Assembly: GCF_000974445.1 (NCBI RefSeq)
Contig: NZ_BBOJ01000017.1
Location: 1 to 64,000, forward strand
Direction: 5' to 3'
DNA length: 64,000 bases
From: Lentzea aerocolonigenes
Lineage (GTDB): Bacteria > Actinomycetota > Actinomycetes > Mycobacteriales > Pseudonocardiaceae
Position 1 is the first letter of the stretch. Each line of letters begins with the position of its first letter. The notes below the pieces were generated by a model. That model was not told the origin of the DNA. It ran no database searches and was given only the letters and a program-made list of their open reading frames with translations. This document shows, in pieces, positions 52,018-61,359 of this stretch. The position numbers and the translations under genes were made by a program.

Positions 52018-53611
52018 CCGCCCACAGCACCGCGTAGGCCACACCGACGAACACACCGACGTTCAGCTTGCGGGTCACGCGCTCGCCGGGGTGGTCGGCG
52101 ATCAACGACCGGGCGCGCGCCCACATCAGCTTCTCGCCCGCCTGCGGGTCCGGCAGGTGCGGGGTCGTCAGCACGTCGCCGTGCGGGCCGAACGCGAGCA
52201 TGAGCTGCGGCCCGGTCCTGCGCACCCCGTGCAGCTGCGCCCACGGCACGCGGTAGGTCCAGATGCCGGTGTAGAGCACGACCGAGTTGTGGTCGAGCCG
52301 CAGCATCGGCTGGAACCGGGTGACCGCCGACAGCACGCACTGCACGCCGAGGAACCCGAGCACGATGAGGTCCGGGTAGTACTTCACCGCGATCAGCGCA
52401 CCGGCGGCGCCGAGCAGCAGGAGCACGCCCTCGGTCCGCCTGCGGTCGCCCGGCCACACCGCGGACGGCAGCTCGACCGGCGTGCCCGCAGTGACCGGTT
52501 CGCCCGGCAGGTGTGCACTGTGGACGGTGTGGCGCGGGCGGACCCGGCTCAGCGTGCTGGTCGCGACCACCTCGCCCTCGACCACGAGCGCGACCTGGCC
52601 GCCGTGGTGCCACTCGCCCGCGACGAGGATCTCCACCGGGTCGAGCTGCACCGGTGGGTCCTCCTCACCGCGCCAGACCCGTCCGAACTGGTCGGTGTCG
52701 TGGTAGAGCGGCTCCTCCAGCCCGAGGTCGGTGAGCGTGGCGACCGTCGCGATGTCGGCCTTGTTGTGCCGCAACATGATCCGGCGCGGACCCACCGGGT
52801 GCGCCTGCACCCTGATCGCCTTCACCGGTCCCGTCCACAACGCGCGGCGGCGGCGTTCCCGCGCGGCGAACACGATCGCGAGGAACACGGCGGCGCCGCC
52901 CAGCGTCAGCCACCACGTGACGTCCTCGGGCTCGTTCACCATCCGCACCCACGTGCCGTCCGCGAGCACCGGCACCGCGTCGCCGACCTGGTAGGTCTCC
53001 GGCGCGAGCGGCTCGAAGCTCGCCCGCTGCCGGTCCGGCAGCTCCACCCACACCTCGTAGGTGTTCTTGACCTCGACGACCTCGGCCTCGACCCTGCTGG
53101 CCTTCGCGACGTGCTGCTCTATCTCGCCGTTGATGATGTTGTACTGCACGAACGTCAGGAACCCGAAGACAACCAGCAGCACCGCGATGATCCGGAGAAC
53201 TCCGCGTTGTGGCGGCATGTCCGGCAACGTGACGAGCGTCGCGCCCGCGGCCTCGTGCTGGTCCGCGCGCGACCTGATGGTCCACGCCGCCACCACGGCA
53301 CACGCACCGGCGTGCAGGCCGAACGCGACGTTCGCCGCCGCACTGCCGTCGAGCACGATGTCCAACGCACCGAACAACACGCCCATCGCGCAGCCGGTGA
53401 GCACACGCCCGAACAACAACAGCAACGGCGTTGCCAGCAACGGCACCACGGCGAGAGAGAACAACGGATCCGGCACGCACGGTTGTGCGGCCGTGCACGG
53501 TGCATCGTTCGCGCTCGCGGCGAAGTAGAACGCGACGATCCACCCGCCGACGAGCCCGACCTTGGTCACCCACCACGGAACCGCGGCCGCTTGCCAGCGC
53601 TGGACGTCCAC
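52010..53611 (-). CDS. Large hypothetical membrane protein
   Basis: A protein of about 533 residues, not assigned to a family. Four or five hydrophobic segments come first (VTKVGLVGGWIVAFYF; LFSLAVVPLLATPLLLLF; GVLRIIAVLLVVFGFL). A DUF3592-like exported domain follows (KNTYEVWVELPDRQRASFEPLAPETY). Another helix leads to a region like PH-like/bPH domain pieces (RRIMLRHNKADIATVATLTDLG). Two helices then flank the C-terminal RYVPWAQLHGV-type segment. GTG 53611 is preferred over TTG 53641. Function unknown. Confidence 0.75.
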   Translation of the reverse strand: MDVQRWQAAAVPWWVTKVGLVGGWIVAFYFAASANDAPCTAAQPCVPDPLFSLAVVPLLATPLLLLFGRVLTGCAMGVLFGALDIVLDGSAAANVAFGLHAGACAVVAAWTIRSRADQHEAAGATLVTLPDMPPQRGVLRIIAVLLVVFGFLTFVQYNIINGEIEQHVAKASRVEAEVVEVKNTYEVWVELPDRQRASFEPLAPETYQVGDAVPVLADGTWVRMVNEPEDVTWWLTLGGAAVFLAIVFAARERRRRALWTGPVKAIRVQAHPVGPRRIMLRHNKADIATVATLTDLGLEEPLYHDTDQFGRVWRGEEDPPVQLDPVEILVAGEWHHGGQVALVVEGEVVATSTLSRVRPRHTVHSAHLPGEPVTAGTPVELPSAVWPGDRRRTEGVLLLLGAAGALIAVKYYPDLIVLGFLGVQCVLSAVTRFQPMLRLDHNSVVLYTGIWTYRVPWAQLHGVRRTGPQLMLAFGPHGDVLTTPHLPDPQAGEKLMWARARSLIADHPGERVTRKLNVGVFVGVAYAVLWAVI

Positions 53612-53708
53612 AGAGGGATCATGGCACGTCCGTTGCTCCAAACGGCGCGGTTCGCCACTAACGAAACGGGTATCCGCAGGTCAACTATCCATCACGGAGG
53701 TGGACACC

Positions 53709-53894
53709 ATGCTGGCCATCATCGCCGCGATCTCGTTCGGCCTCGCGCTCATCCTGGATCTCGCGAAGGTCGCGCTCGGTGACGTGATCACCGTCAACAC
53801 GCTCGTCGTGCTCGGGTTGCTGCTGCTCGCCCTGCACCTGGCCGGTGTGGGTTCGAGCACCCGTTCGTGGAGCTGGCGCCGTGCCCGCAGGTAA
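53709..53894 (+). CDS. Small membrane protein
   Basis: A 61-residue protein with two hydrophobic helices (LAIIAAISFGLALILDLAK and NTLVVLGLLLLALHLAGVG) and an Arg-rich tail (SWRRARR). GGAGGTG lies six bases before ATG 53709. Its stop overlaps the start of the YihY gene by 14 bases, so the two are coupled. Confidence 0.75.
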   Translation: MLAIIAAISFGLALILDLAKVALGDVITVNTLVVLGLLLLALHLAGVGSSTRSWSWRRARR

Positions 53895-54801
53895 CACCCT
53901 CGAGAGCCCCACCAAGTTGCCGAAGGGCGCTTGGTGGGGCGTTCTCAAACGGACGGTCAAAGAGTTCAACGACGACAACCTGACGGACTGGGCCGGCGCA
54001 CTCACCTACTACGCGGTGCTGTCGTTGTTCCCCGGCATCATCGTGCTGACGTCCGTGCTCGCGCTGCTCGGCGACACGACGACGCAGGAGCTGATGAAGT
54101 ACGTCGACCAGGTGGCTCCCGGCCAGGCCGGTGAGCTGGTGAAGTCGTCGATCGAGGAACTGCAGAAGAGCCAGAACGCCGCCGGAGTGCTCGGCATCAT
54201 CGGTCTGCTGACCGCGTTCTGGACCGCGTCGGGCTACCTCGGCGCGTTCATGCGCGCGTGCAACGCCGTCTACGACGTGGAGGAAGGCCGCCCGTTCTGG
54301 AAGACGGTGCCGCTGCGGCTAGCGCTGACGCTGGGTTCGGTCGTGCTGGTGTCGCTCACGCTCGGCGCGCTCGTGCTGACCGGCGGTGTCGCCGACGCGG
54401 TCGGCAACGCCATCGGGCTCGGCGACACGGTCGTCACCGTGTGGGACTTCGTGAAGTGGCCGGTCATCCTGCTGCTCGTGGCGCTGGCGTTCGCGGTGCT
54501 CTACTGGGCGGCGCCGAACGTGCGGCAGCCGGGCTTCCGCTGGGTCACGCCGGGCAGCCTGCTCGCCATCGTGCTGTGGGCGCTCGCGACCGTCGGCTTC
54601 GCGATCTACGTGGCGAACTTCGCGTCCTACAACAAGACCTACGGCTCGCTCGGCGGCGTGATCGTCTTCCTGGTGTGGCTGTGGATCTCCAACATCGCCG
54701 TGCTGCTCGGCGCGGAGTTCGACGCGGAACTGGAGCGCGGCAGGCAGCTGGCGCAGGGCGAGAGGGACCCCTCACCCGAGCCGCGTGATCTCCCGGGGTA
54801 G
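53881..54801 (+). CDS. YihY/virulence-factor BrkB-family membrane protein
   Basis: A 306-residue inner-membrane protein with six predicted helices. The N-terminal FNDDNLTDWAGALTYYAVLSLFPGIIVL and the SYNKTYGSLGGVIVFLVWLWISNIAVLLGAEFDAEL end are strong signatures of the YihY (formerly RNase BN) family. The family role is unknown, perhaps transport. GTG 53881 overlaps the preceding small gene. It overlaps the convergent lipoprotein gene by 30 bases. Confidence 0.93.
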   Translation: MPAGNTLESPTKLPKGAWWGVLKRTVKEFNDDNLTDWAGALTYYAVLSLFPGIIVLTSVLALLGDTTTQELMKYVDQVAPGQAGELVKSSIEELQKSQNAAGVLGIIGLLTAFWTASGYLGAFMRACNAVYDVEEGRPFWKTVPLRLALTLGSVVLVSLTLGALVLTGGVADAVGNAIGLGDTVVTVWDFVKWPVILLLVALAFAVLYWAAPNVRQPGFRWVTPGSLLAIVLWALATVGFAIYVANFASYNKTYGSLGGVIVFLVWLWISNIAVLLGAEFDAELERGRQLAQGERDPSPEPRDLPG

Positions 54802-55164
54802 CTCGGCCCTGGTCGCCGTCCACACACCGTCCGGCCCCGGCTCGATGCGCTCGCTCGCGTCACCGGGCACGAGCACCCACAGCTGGTCCTGCTCGGACAA
54901 CCACACCACGCCGATGCCGTCGGCCCGCGAGCTCGCGGCGTACTCGTACGACTTGCGGAAGACGTCGGCGCCGTCGCGGTCGGTCACCCGCACCTCGCTC
55001 GCGCTCGCGGCGTGCGCCACGAACTTCCCGCTCGGCGACGACTTGGGCGCGCCGGGCCGGGCGAACCGGTCCTCACGATCGCTGCCGCAGCCGGTGAGGA
55101 CGAGGAGAAGAGCGGCCAGCGCCGTCAGGATCCTCAGGCCGATGCGCAAATTGCCGTGCGTCAT
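54772..55164 (-). CDS. Small lipoprotein
   Basis: A 130-residue lipoprotein with signal ILTALAALLLVLTGCGS (lipobox LTGC). The mature part looks like a short beta protein: GKFVAHAASASEVRVTDRDG and WLSEQDQLWVLVPGD. It recalls single propeller blades. The function is unknown. It stands alone between two convergent or parallel neighbours. Confidence 0.8.
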   Translation of the reverse strand: MTHGNLRIGLRILTALAALLLVLTGCGSDREDRFARPGAPKSSPSGKFVAHAASASEVRVTDRDGADVFRKSYEYAASSRADGIGVVWLSEQDQLWVLVPGDASERIEPGPDGVWTATRAELPREITRLG

Positions 55165-55191
55165 GCCGCCAACGGTAGCCAGTGCGCGGCG

Positions 55192-55455
55192 TCACCAGTC
55201 TCCGGACAGCTCTTCACCGCGCGGTGCGGGAACGCGGAACAGGCAGCCGACGCACGGCATGCCGGACGGCTGGGCGAGCAACTCGGCCTCGCCGCGGTGG
55301 ATGAGCTCACCGCAGTAGGCGGTCAGAGCAACGGGCGTGCTGTCGTCGTCGGGCACGGGCACGAGGTGGCACGTGCGTTGTGTCTCTCCGACGACACCCG
55401 CACGCTTGCGGACCAGCAAGACAGGCATGCGCGCTCCCGTTCGTTGAGTGCTCAT
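55192..55455 (-). CDS. Small zinc-ribbon-like protein
   Basis: An 87-residue protein. Core: PVLLVRKRAGVVGETQRTCHLVP, then TAYCGELIHRG and GMPCVGCLFRVPAP. The Cys in CHLVP, YCGEL and PCVGC could bind zinc. ATG 55455 overlaps the stop of the 53-aa gene upstream as ATGA. The pair sits just downstream of the XRE-TPR regulator gene and its palindrome, so it is probably the regulator's target. Confidence 0.7.
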   Translation of the reverse strand: MSTQRTGARMPVLLVRKRAGVVGETQRTCHLVPVPDDDSTPVALTAYCGELIHRGEAELLAQPSGMPCVGCLFRVPAPRGEELSGDW

Positions 55456-55613
55456 GCCTTCACCTCAGCGTCGTCCACCACACACACGACGGCGTGCGGG
55501 GTGGCGTAGAACTTGAGCCGGTACGGGCCCGAGTTCCGCTCTGCCACTGCCGCGCAGAACCTTTCGGCAGTGACCTCGTCCGATCGCGGCGTTCGTTCGG
55601 CCAGGTCGATCAC
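55452..55613 (-). CDS. Small 53-aa protein, first gene of a mini-operon
   Basis: An uncharacterised protein from GTG 55613: IDLAERTPRSDEVTAERFC, then NSGPYRLKFYATPHAVVCVVDDAEVKA. It ends TGA overlapping the next ATG. Codons are GC-ending, like the neighbours. There is no membrane segment. It lies downstream of palindromic sequence 60-80 bases upstream and is too short to be found by length alone. Confidence 0.6.
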   Translation of the reverse strand: MIDLAERTPRSDEVTAERFCAAVAERNSGPYRLKFYATPHAVVCVVDDAEVKA

Positions 55614-55672
55614 ACCTAGATCGTGCGGGCCGCGACGGGAAATGGGGAGGGTCTCATACGATTTACGGGTCC

Positions 55673-55693
55673 CGTATGCGGAACTCGCATACG
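55673..55693. promoter_or_regulatory. Palindrome between XRE-TPR gene and small operon
   Basis: CGTATGCG-GAACT-CGCATACG is a perfect 8-bp inverted repeat. A further CATACG lies at 55655-55660. It can be a terminator for the XRE gene (six bases after its stop) or an operator for the small operon whose promoter must lie here. Confidence 0.6.
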
Positions 55694-55698
55694 GCGGC

Positions 55699-57015
55699 TC
55701 AGCGCAGGTGGGTGACCTCGGCCGCGAGCTCGGCGATCGCCGGTGTCCGCGCCCACGGGTCGAGCTTGTCCAGCTCGTTCACGATCAGCTGGGAGCCGGT
55801 CGCACGCGCCAGCTCCAGCGCCGCGAAGCCCCAGTCGACGGCCTGATCGACATCACCGCTGGCAGCGTACGCATAGGCGAGTTTTGCCGTGTGCACTCCC
55901 TGCTCCCACTGGCAGACGGCGCCCCACCGCGGCATGAGGTCGTTGTAGGCGTCGATGGCACGACTGTGGTCGGCGAGGTCGACCATGCTCGCGGCGCGCT
56001 GCATCTGCACGTGCAGCTCGGTGAAGCAGTACCCGATGGAGTACTCGTCGGACTGCGTCCGTTCCACGCCCTGCACCAGCGACTGGGCCAGGTCGAACCG
56101 CGGCATGCACGCGTCCAGACCTGCGCGCGCAAGGCCACGTGCTTCCTGACGCAACGCCATCGCGCGCACGATCGGACTCACGCCGGTCTCGCGTTGGGCG
56201 GCACGCGCCAGGCCGATGACGCGGTCGTCGTCGCCGTCGACCTCCGCGAGCTGGCTCATCCGCACGTAGCAGTACGCGACGACGTCCCTGTCGTCCGCGG
56301 CCTGGCCCTGCTCCAGCGCGCGCGACGTCCACACGCCGGCGTTGCGCAGGTCGCCGATCTCCTCGTACAGCCAGCCGTAGAACTCCGCGTACATCGCACC
56401 CGTGCCGAGCAACCGCCGACGAACGTCGCCTCGCGCGTTGCGGCGCAACGTGTCGATGAAGTCGTACATGTTGCGAACGGCAGGTATCAGCGCACCGGTG
56501 CCACGCCAGTTGTGCGCGTCGTTGACGATGCGCCGCAGCACGAGCAGCTGGCTCACGGCGTTGTCGGTCAGCACGCCGGTGCCGTTCGCCGTGCCGAAGA
56601 CGGCGGAGGCGCACAACGCCATCAGCGCCTTGCCCTCCATGCCCAGGACCAGGTCTTTCGGCATGTTCTCGAGCCCGTGCACCGGCACCGTCCGGTCGCT
56701 GAGCCCGAGCAGGTGCGCGGGGATGCCGAGCAGCCGCTGCAGCGTCCGGAGCACGCGCATGTCGTAGGCGATGTTGCTGCCCGACTCCAGACGGGAGATC
56801 GCCGACTGGGAGAAGCCGGCCAGCGTGCCGAGCTCGTCCTGGCGCAGACCGTGCGCTTTGCGCGCGAGGGCGACCACGGCACCGGGTGACTCCGCGGCGA
56901 CCGCGTCCCGCACCTCCTTCGACTCCCAGATGGCGGGCGGCAGCACCGGCAGCGGCCCGTCCGGGACGACGACGGCGTTCCTAGCTGGGTTGCTCAACCT
57001 CAACGCCTCCCGCAC
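55699..57015 (-). CDS. XRE regulator with TPR-like C-terminal region
   Basis: A 438-residue regulator. A helix-turn-helix lies at about 45-100 (VVALARKAHGLRQDELGTLAGFSQSAISRLESG). The rest is tetratricopeptide-like helical repeats (WTSRALEQGQAADDRDVVAYCYVRMSQLAE; VDWGFAALELARATGSQ). Such actinobacterial proteins sense signals through the TPR domain. The start is GTG 57015 with further starts inside. It is divergent from the EI24 gene and upstream of the small operon. Confidence 0.88.
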   Translation of the reverse strand: MREALRLSNPARNAVVVPDGPLPVLPPAIWESKEVRDAVAAESPGAVVALARKAHGLRQDELGTLAGFSQSAISRLESGSNIAYDMRVLRTLQRLLGIPAHLLGLSDRTVPVHGLENMPKDLVLGMEGKALMALCASAVFGTANGTGVLTDNAVSQLLVLRRIVNDAHNWRGTGALIPAVRNMYDFIDTLRRNARGDVRRRLLGTGAMYAEFYGWLYEEIGDLRNAGVWTSRALEQGQAADDRDVVAYCYVRMSQLAEVDGDDDRVIGLARAAQRETGVSPIVRAMALRQEARGLARAGLDACMPRFDLAQSLVQGVERTQSDEYSIGYCFTELHVQMQRAASMVDLADHSRAIDAYNDLMPRWGAVCQWEQGVHTAKLAYAYAASGDVDQAVDWGFAALELARATGSQLIVNELDKLDPWARTPAIAELAAEVTHLR

Positions 57016-57084
57016 TCAGGCTCGCATCATGCCCGTCCCGGCGAAAATGCGCTCCCCCTCATCTCAACTGGGTATCCTGCGCGC

Positions 57085-57837
57085 GTGATCAAGGACTTCG
57101 GTGCCGGTGTCTCCCTCCTGCTGCGCGGGTTCAAGCTGGTCTTCAGCTCGCCCAAGCGCGTGCTCATCGGGGCGTTGCCCGCGGTCATCACCACCGTGCT
57201 CATGATCACCGGCTGGACGCTGCTGTTCCTCCACATCGACTCGATCGCCGGGTGGCTGACCGGTTTCGCGGACTCCTGGAACGACACCACGCAGCGCGTC
57301 ATCGAGGTCGCCGTCGGAATTTCGGTGATCGCGGTCGTCCTCGGCCTGAGCGTGCTGCTGTTCACCGCGATCACGATCATGATCGGCGGCCCGTTCTACG
57401 AGTACATCGCCGAGGAGGTCGAGGACGAGCTCGGCGGCGTGCCCGAGGCGGAGCAGGTCGGCTGGTGGCGCGGGTTCCTGGTGGGCCTGCGCAGCACGAT
57501 CCTGCTGGTCGGGATGTCGATCCTGTTCGCGGTCCCGCTGTTCCTCTGCGGGTTCATCCCGGTCGTCGGGCAGACCGTCGTGCCGGTGCTCGCGGTGTGC
57601 GTCAACGGGTACCTGCTCGGCATCGAGCTGACCGGCATCCCGTTCACCCGCCGCGGCAGGACGTTCAAGCAGCGCAGGCAGATCCTCGCGACGCGGCGGG
57701 CGATGGTGCTCGGGTTCGCGGTGCCCGCCTACCTGCTGTGCCTGATCCCGCTGGCCGCGATGGTCGTGATCCCGGCGGCGATGGCAGGCGGAACGGTGCT
57801 CTCGAACCGCCTGCTCACCGGTGACCGCGCCGCCTAG
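57085..57837 (+). CDS. EI24/CysZ-like membrane protein
   Basis: A 250-residue protein with four to six hydrophobic segments. It opens KDFGAGVSLLLRGFKLVFSSPKRVLIGALPAVITT and has FTAITIMIGGPFYEYIAEEVEDELGG, the EI24/CysZ family pattern. Family members take part in sulfate uptake or membrane stress. GTG 57085 is six bases after TATCCT (57073-57078), a leaderless layout. It shares a CTAG with the convergent propeller gene stop. Confidence 0.92.
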   Translation: MIKDFGAGVSLLLRGFKLVFSSPKRVLIGALPAVITTVLMITGWTLLFLHIDSIAGWLTGFADSWNDTTQRVIEVAVGISVIAVVLGLSVLLFTAITIMIGGPFYEYIAEEVEDELGGVPEAEQVGWWRGFLVGLRSTILLVGMSILFAVPLFLCGFIPVVGQTVVPVLAVCVNGYLLGIELTGIPFTRRGRTFKQRRQILATRRAMVLGFAVPAYLLCLIPLAAMVVIPAAMAGGTVLSNRLLTGDRAA

Positions 57838-59789
57838 AACGGCAGCCAGGCCTGCTGCGCCAGGCCGTTGCGGGCGTTGATCTGCACTCCCGCGTTGGAG
57901 ACGGACCACAGCTGGTCGCCGATCACGATGGTGCGCCTCGCGCCGCCGTAGGAGTTCTGGCTCTGCGGTTCGACGATCTTGCCGGTCTCGCGGAGCTGGT
58001 TGCCGTCGACGCGCAACACCAGCGAGGACACCTCGTAGTTCGTCTTGTACGTCGACACAGGGATCACCAGCGTGCCGTCCTGCGGCCAGTAGAGGAACGC
58101 ATGCGGGTCGAACTGGGCCTCAGAGTTCGAGTTCGGCAGGTGGTACTGCGCGAGTCGTTGTGGTGACGCGGGATTGCTCACGTCGAACAACGACACCTGC
58201 GTGCCCGTGGTGCGGCCCTGCTCCGTCGCCTCCTGACCGACACCGATCAGCCGTCCGTCACCCGCGGGGTGCAGGTAGGCGGAGTATCCGGTGATCTTCA
58301 GCTCGCCCGTCACCTTGGGCTGCTTCGGATCGCTGAGGTCCAGCGTGTACAGCGGGTCGGTCTGGCGGAACGTGACGACGTAGCCCGTCTTGCCGATGAA
58401 GCGGACGCTGTAGATCCGCTCGCCCTTGCCGAGGCCACCGACCTCGCCGACTTTCGCCAGCTTGTTGCCGTCCCTGCGCAAGGTCGTGACGAAGCTTTGC
58501 GACGGCGGCTGTTGTTGTTGCTGCGGAACGACGTCCGTTGGCATGCGCCAGCAACAGCGCGTCTCGGTGCCCGTGGTCGTGGCGACGCGGAGGACACCCT
58601 CGTGCTCGGACAACGAGTACTGGTTCAGCAGCGTGCCGTTGACGTCACCGGACGCGACGTGCTTGGGCGGTCCCGCCTGGCTGATGTCGAACTGGTGGAT
58701 CGCCGTGGTGATCGGGCGCTGAACCGGTGGCCTGCCGGGAAGTTCGGGCAGGAGGCGGTGGTCGTCGGCGATGTAGAGGTTGTTCCCCGTGCCGTAGACG
58801 GTGTCGCCGTCGGCCACGATCGAGACCGGCTGGCCGGTGCCGAGCTGACCGGAGAGCTGGAACGTCAGGACGGTCAGCATCGACGTCGCGGAGGGCGCGG
58901 TGGGGCGGCTGACGTTGGCGCAGTCGACCAGGGTCCCGCTCGACTTCGCGCCGTTCTCGTTGAGCTCGTACCGCGGCAGCCACGACGAGATGGGCTCGCT
59001 CTGCAGGATCTCCTTGTTGCGGCGCAACGCTCCCGCTTCGTTGGTCGTCTGGTCCGGGTACACCCACGAGATGCGCGGCTGCGAGCGGACGACGACGCGG
59101 GCGGTGCCGCCGATCTGGCGGGCGTCGAGGTAGAAGCCGTCGGTCTTGAGGCTGCTGATCTCCTTCTGCGCCTTGAGGTCCACGAGGACCAGCTCGGTGC
59201 CGGACTCCGGCGCGAACGACGGCCGGTCCGGAGGCAGCATCTTCTCCATGATCGGCACGGCGTTCTCGGTGACGACCAGTGCGCGGTCGCCGGAGACCAG
59301 CAGCTGGCTCGCCCGGCGCTCGCCGAGGTCGACGACGCCGGTGACGGCCTTGCTCGCGACGTCGATGACGCGCAGCTTGCCGTCGGCGATCGAGAAGACG
59401 CGTTTTCCGTCCGTCTTCACGATGTCCGGCTCGTCGACGCCCTGTTCGTGGACGTTCGTCGTCGAGTGGTCCTGCTGCTGCGACGGTTGTGCGGGCGGCG
59501 TGGCGTTGTTCGCCTGAGGCGTGTTCTTCGCGACGCCCGCGCTGTCGGTCGCCATCCCTTCGGCGTAGAGGACGTTGCCTCCTCCGAGGCCGTACGCGCT
59601 GACGTACGGCGCCAGGGCGCGGCGCAGTTCGGTGACCGCGTTGTCGCACGAGTCGAACGCGACGAGACGCACCGGACCGTAGTCGACGATCGGTGCTGGT
59701 GCGGGGGTTTCGTCCCGCACCGCGGAGCTGACACTCACTCCGGCTACGGCCAGCACGGCGGCGCCGGCCAACAGCTTTCTGCCGTTCAT
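57834..59789 (-). CDS. Secreted beta-propeller-domain protein
   Basis: A 651-residue exported protein. Signal: LLAGAAVLAVAGVSVSSAV. A Gln/Asn/Pro-rich linker (about 95-125) precedes the motif NVHEQGVDEPDIVKTDGKRVFSIADG, typical of the bacterial beta-propeller family PF09826. Blades follow, such as LRVIDVASKAVTGVVDLG and YTLDLSDPKQPKVTGELKI. It probably acts outside the membrane; no enzymatic residues are apparent. ATG 59789 is chosen over an upstream longer form. Confidence 0.9.
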   Translation of the reverse strand: MNGRKLLAGAAVLAVAGVSVSSAVRDETPAPAPIVDYGPVRLVAFDSCDNAVTELRRALAPYVSAYGLGGGNVLYAEGMATDSAGVAKNTPQANNATPPAQPSQQQDHSTTNVHEQGVDEPDIVKTDGKRVFSIADGKLRVIDVASKAVTGVVDLGERRASQLLVSGDRALVVTENAVPIMEKMLPPDRPSFAPESGTELVLVDLKAQKEISSLKTDGFYLDARQIGGTARVVVRSQPRISWVYPDQTTNEAGALRRNKEILQSEPISSWLPRYELNENGAKSSGTLVDCANVSRPTAPSATSMLTVLTFQLSGQLGTGQPVSIVADGDTVYGTGNNLYIADDHRLLPELPGRPPVQRPITTAIHQFDISQAGPPKHVASGDVNGTLLNQYSLSEHEGVLRVATTTGTETRCCWRMPTDVVPQQQQQPPSQSFVTTLRRDGNKLAKVGEVGGLGKGERIYSVRFIGKTGYVVTFRQTDPLYTLDLSDPKQPKVTGELKITGYSAYLHPAGDGRLIGVGQEATEQGRTTGTQVSLFDVSNPASPQRLAQYHLPNSNSEAQFDPHAFLYWPQDGTLVIPVSTYKTNYEVSSLVLRVDGNQLRETGKIVEPQSQNSYGGARRTIVIGDQLWSVSNAGVQINARNGLAQQAWLPF

Positions 59790-59861
59790 GCCACCAGGAC
59801 GGAAGCAGGACCGGAAAGGGTTGCCCCGCCGTTGCGACAACCCTTCCCGGATTTTTCGGCG

Positions 59862-60674
59862 TTACGAGTTGATCTGCTGCTGGATCAGCGTCGCGTAGGT
59901 GGAGACGCGGGCGTAGACGCCGGGGTAGCCGGCGGCCGCGCAGCCCTCGCCCCACGACGTGATGCCGATCAGCTTGCCGCCCGCCACGAGCGGGCCACCG
60001 GAGTCGCCCTGGCAGGTGTCGGTGCCGCCCTGGGTGTAGCCGGCGCACACCATGGCCGTGGCGTTGAAGTCGCTGCCGTACGCGCTGGAACAGGTCGCGC
60101 TGCTGGTCAGCGGCACGGTGGCCTTGAGCAGGTAGCGCGAGGCCGAACCGCCGGAGCTCGTCGTTCCCCAGCCGAGGATCGTCGAGCTGGTGCCCGCCGC
60201 GTACAGCGCGCTGTCCGCGCTGGTCGCGAACTTGATCGGGGTCTGCGACAGGTTGCGGTCGAGCGTGAGCACCGAGACGTCGTAGCCGCGGGTCACGTCG
60301 GTGTAGCTCGGGTGGATCCAGATCTTCGTGACGCGGGCGACGGTGCCCGCGGTGGAGCTCTTGTCGTCGCGGCCCGCCACGACGCGGACCGCGGACGCCG
60401 CGTCGCCCACGGTGCAGTGCGCCGCGGTGACGACCTTGTTGGGGGCGACGAGCGTGCCGCCGCAGTACTGGGAACCGCTGCTCGTGGCCAGGTAGACGAC
60501 CCAGGGATAGGTGGACGTGCTCGCGCGCGTGCCGCCGACGATCTGGGCTCCGAACTCGCCGTCAGGGGTCGGCGCCGGAGCTGCTTCGGCCACGCTGACG
60601 CACGCCATCGACAGCGTCGCTGCCGCCAATGCCGCGCCGAGCCATGACCGGAGGCGGTGCAGGGTTGCCGCCAT
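59862..60674 (-). CDS. Secreted trypsin-like serine protease
   Basis: A 270-residue chymotrypsin-fold protease. The signal peptide (LGAALAAATLSMACVSVAEAA) is followed by a short propeptide and the mature start IVGGTRASTSTYPW. Triad: His in VTAAHC, Asp in YDVSVLTL, Ser in TCQGDSGGP. Asp six residues before the Ser (TDTCQGDSGGP) predicts trypsin-like Lys/Arg specificity. AAGGAG lies six bases before ATG 60674. Confidence 0.95.
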   Translation of the reverse strand: MAATLHRLRSWLGAALAAATLSMACVSVAEAAPAPTPDGEFGAQIVGGTRASTSTYPWVVYLATSSGSQYCGGTLVAPNKVVTAAHCTVGDAASAVRVVAGRDDKSSTAGTVARVTKIWIHPSYTDVTRGYDVSVLTLDRNLSQTPIKFATSADSALYAAGTSSTILGWGTTSSGGSASRYLLKATVPLTSSATCSSAYGSDFNATAMVCAGYTQGGTDTCQGDSGGPLVAGGKLIGITSWGEGCAAAGYPGVYARVSTYATLIQQQINS

Positions 60675-60842
60675 GATCATCTCCTTCTTCTGTTGTGGTC
60701 CCCGGATGCAGGGCCGGGGTCAATACAGATCAACACGGTATTTCGAGACGGGGTAGGGCTGGTCTTCGTAGGCCATTCGGCCGTCCTCGCGCGCGCGTGA
60801 TTGGATCGAGCGCGAACAATCCCGTTCCGAGAGGAAGTTGTC

Positions 60843-61217
60843 ATGGCCCCCACGAAGCCCGAGGTCGACCCGCACGACGGCCCGGCGCCCGCCGACCTGC
60901 TGATCGAGGACATCACCGTCGGCGACGGTGCGGAGGCCACGGCCGGCCAGTTCGTGTCCGTGCACTACGTCGGTGTCTCGCACTCGACCGGTGAGCAGTT
61001 CGACGCGTCCTGGGACCGGGGCGAGGCGTTCCAGTTCCCGCTCGGTGGCGGCCGCGTCATCGCCGGCTGGGACCAGGGCGTGCAGGGCATGAAGGTCGGC
61101 GGCCGCCGCAAGCTGGTCATCCCGCCGCACCTGGGCTACGGCGCGCGCGGCGCCGGTGGCGTGATCAAGCCCAACGAGACGCTGATCTTCGTCGTCGACC
61201 TGCTGGGCGTGAACTGA
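60843..61217 (+). CDS. FKBP-type peptidyl-prolyl isomerase
   Basis: A 124-residue FKBP. Key pocket residues are seen: VHYVGVSHSTGEQFDASWDRG, FPLGGGRVIAGWDQGVQGMKVGGRRKLVIPPHLGYG and the end ETLIFVVDLLGV. It speeds Pro isomerisation in folding; no signal peptide, so it is cytoplasmic. GAGAGGAAG precedes ATG 60843. A strong terminator follows. Confidence 0.96.
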   Translation: MAPTKPEVDPHDGPAPADLLIEDITVGDGAEATAGQFVSVHYVGVSHSTGEQFDASWDRGEAFQFPLGGGRVIAGWDQGVQGMKVGGRRKLVIPPHLGYGARGAGGVIKPNETLIFVVDLLGVN

Positions 61218-61230
61218 AACACCGACCGTG

Positions 61231-61263
61231 CGGCGTTCCACTGATCCGATCAGTGGAACGCCG
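61231..61263 (+). terminator. Terminator after the FKBP gene
   Basis: A perfect 15-bp stem (CGGCGTTCCACTGAT at 61231-61245 with its complement at 61249-61263) has a three-base loop. TTGGTCT follows. It begins 14 bases after the FKBP stop. Confidence 0.9.
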
Positions 61264-61359
61264 TTGGTCTGTGCGGCCCATTTGATCCCGGGGTGGAACG
61301 GGATCGGATGCGACTGCGTCATCCTTTGAGTCCGCTGCCGTTCAGGGAGGGAAACACCG

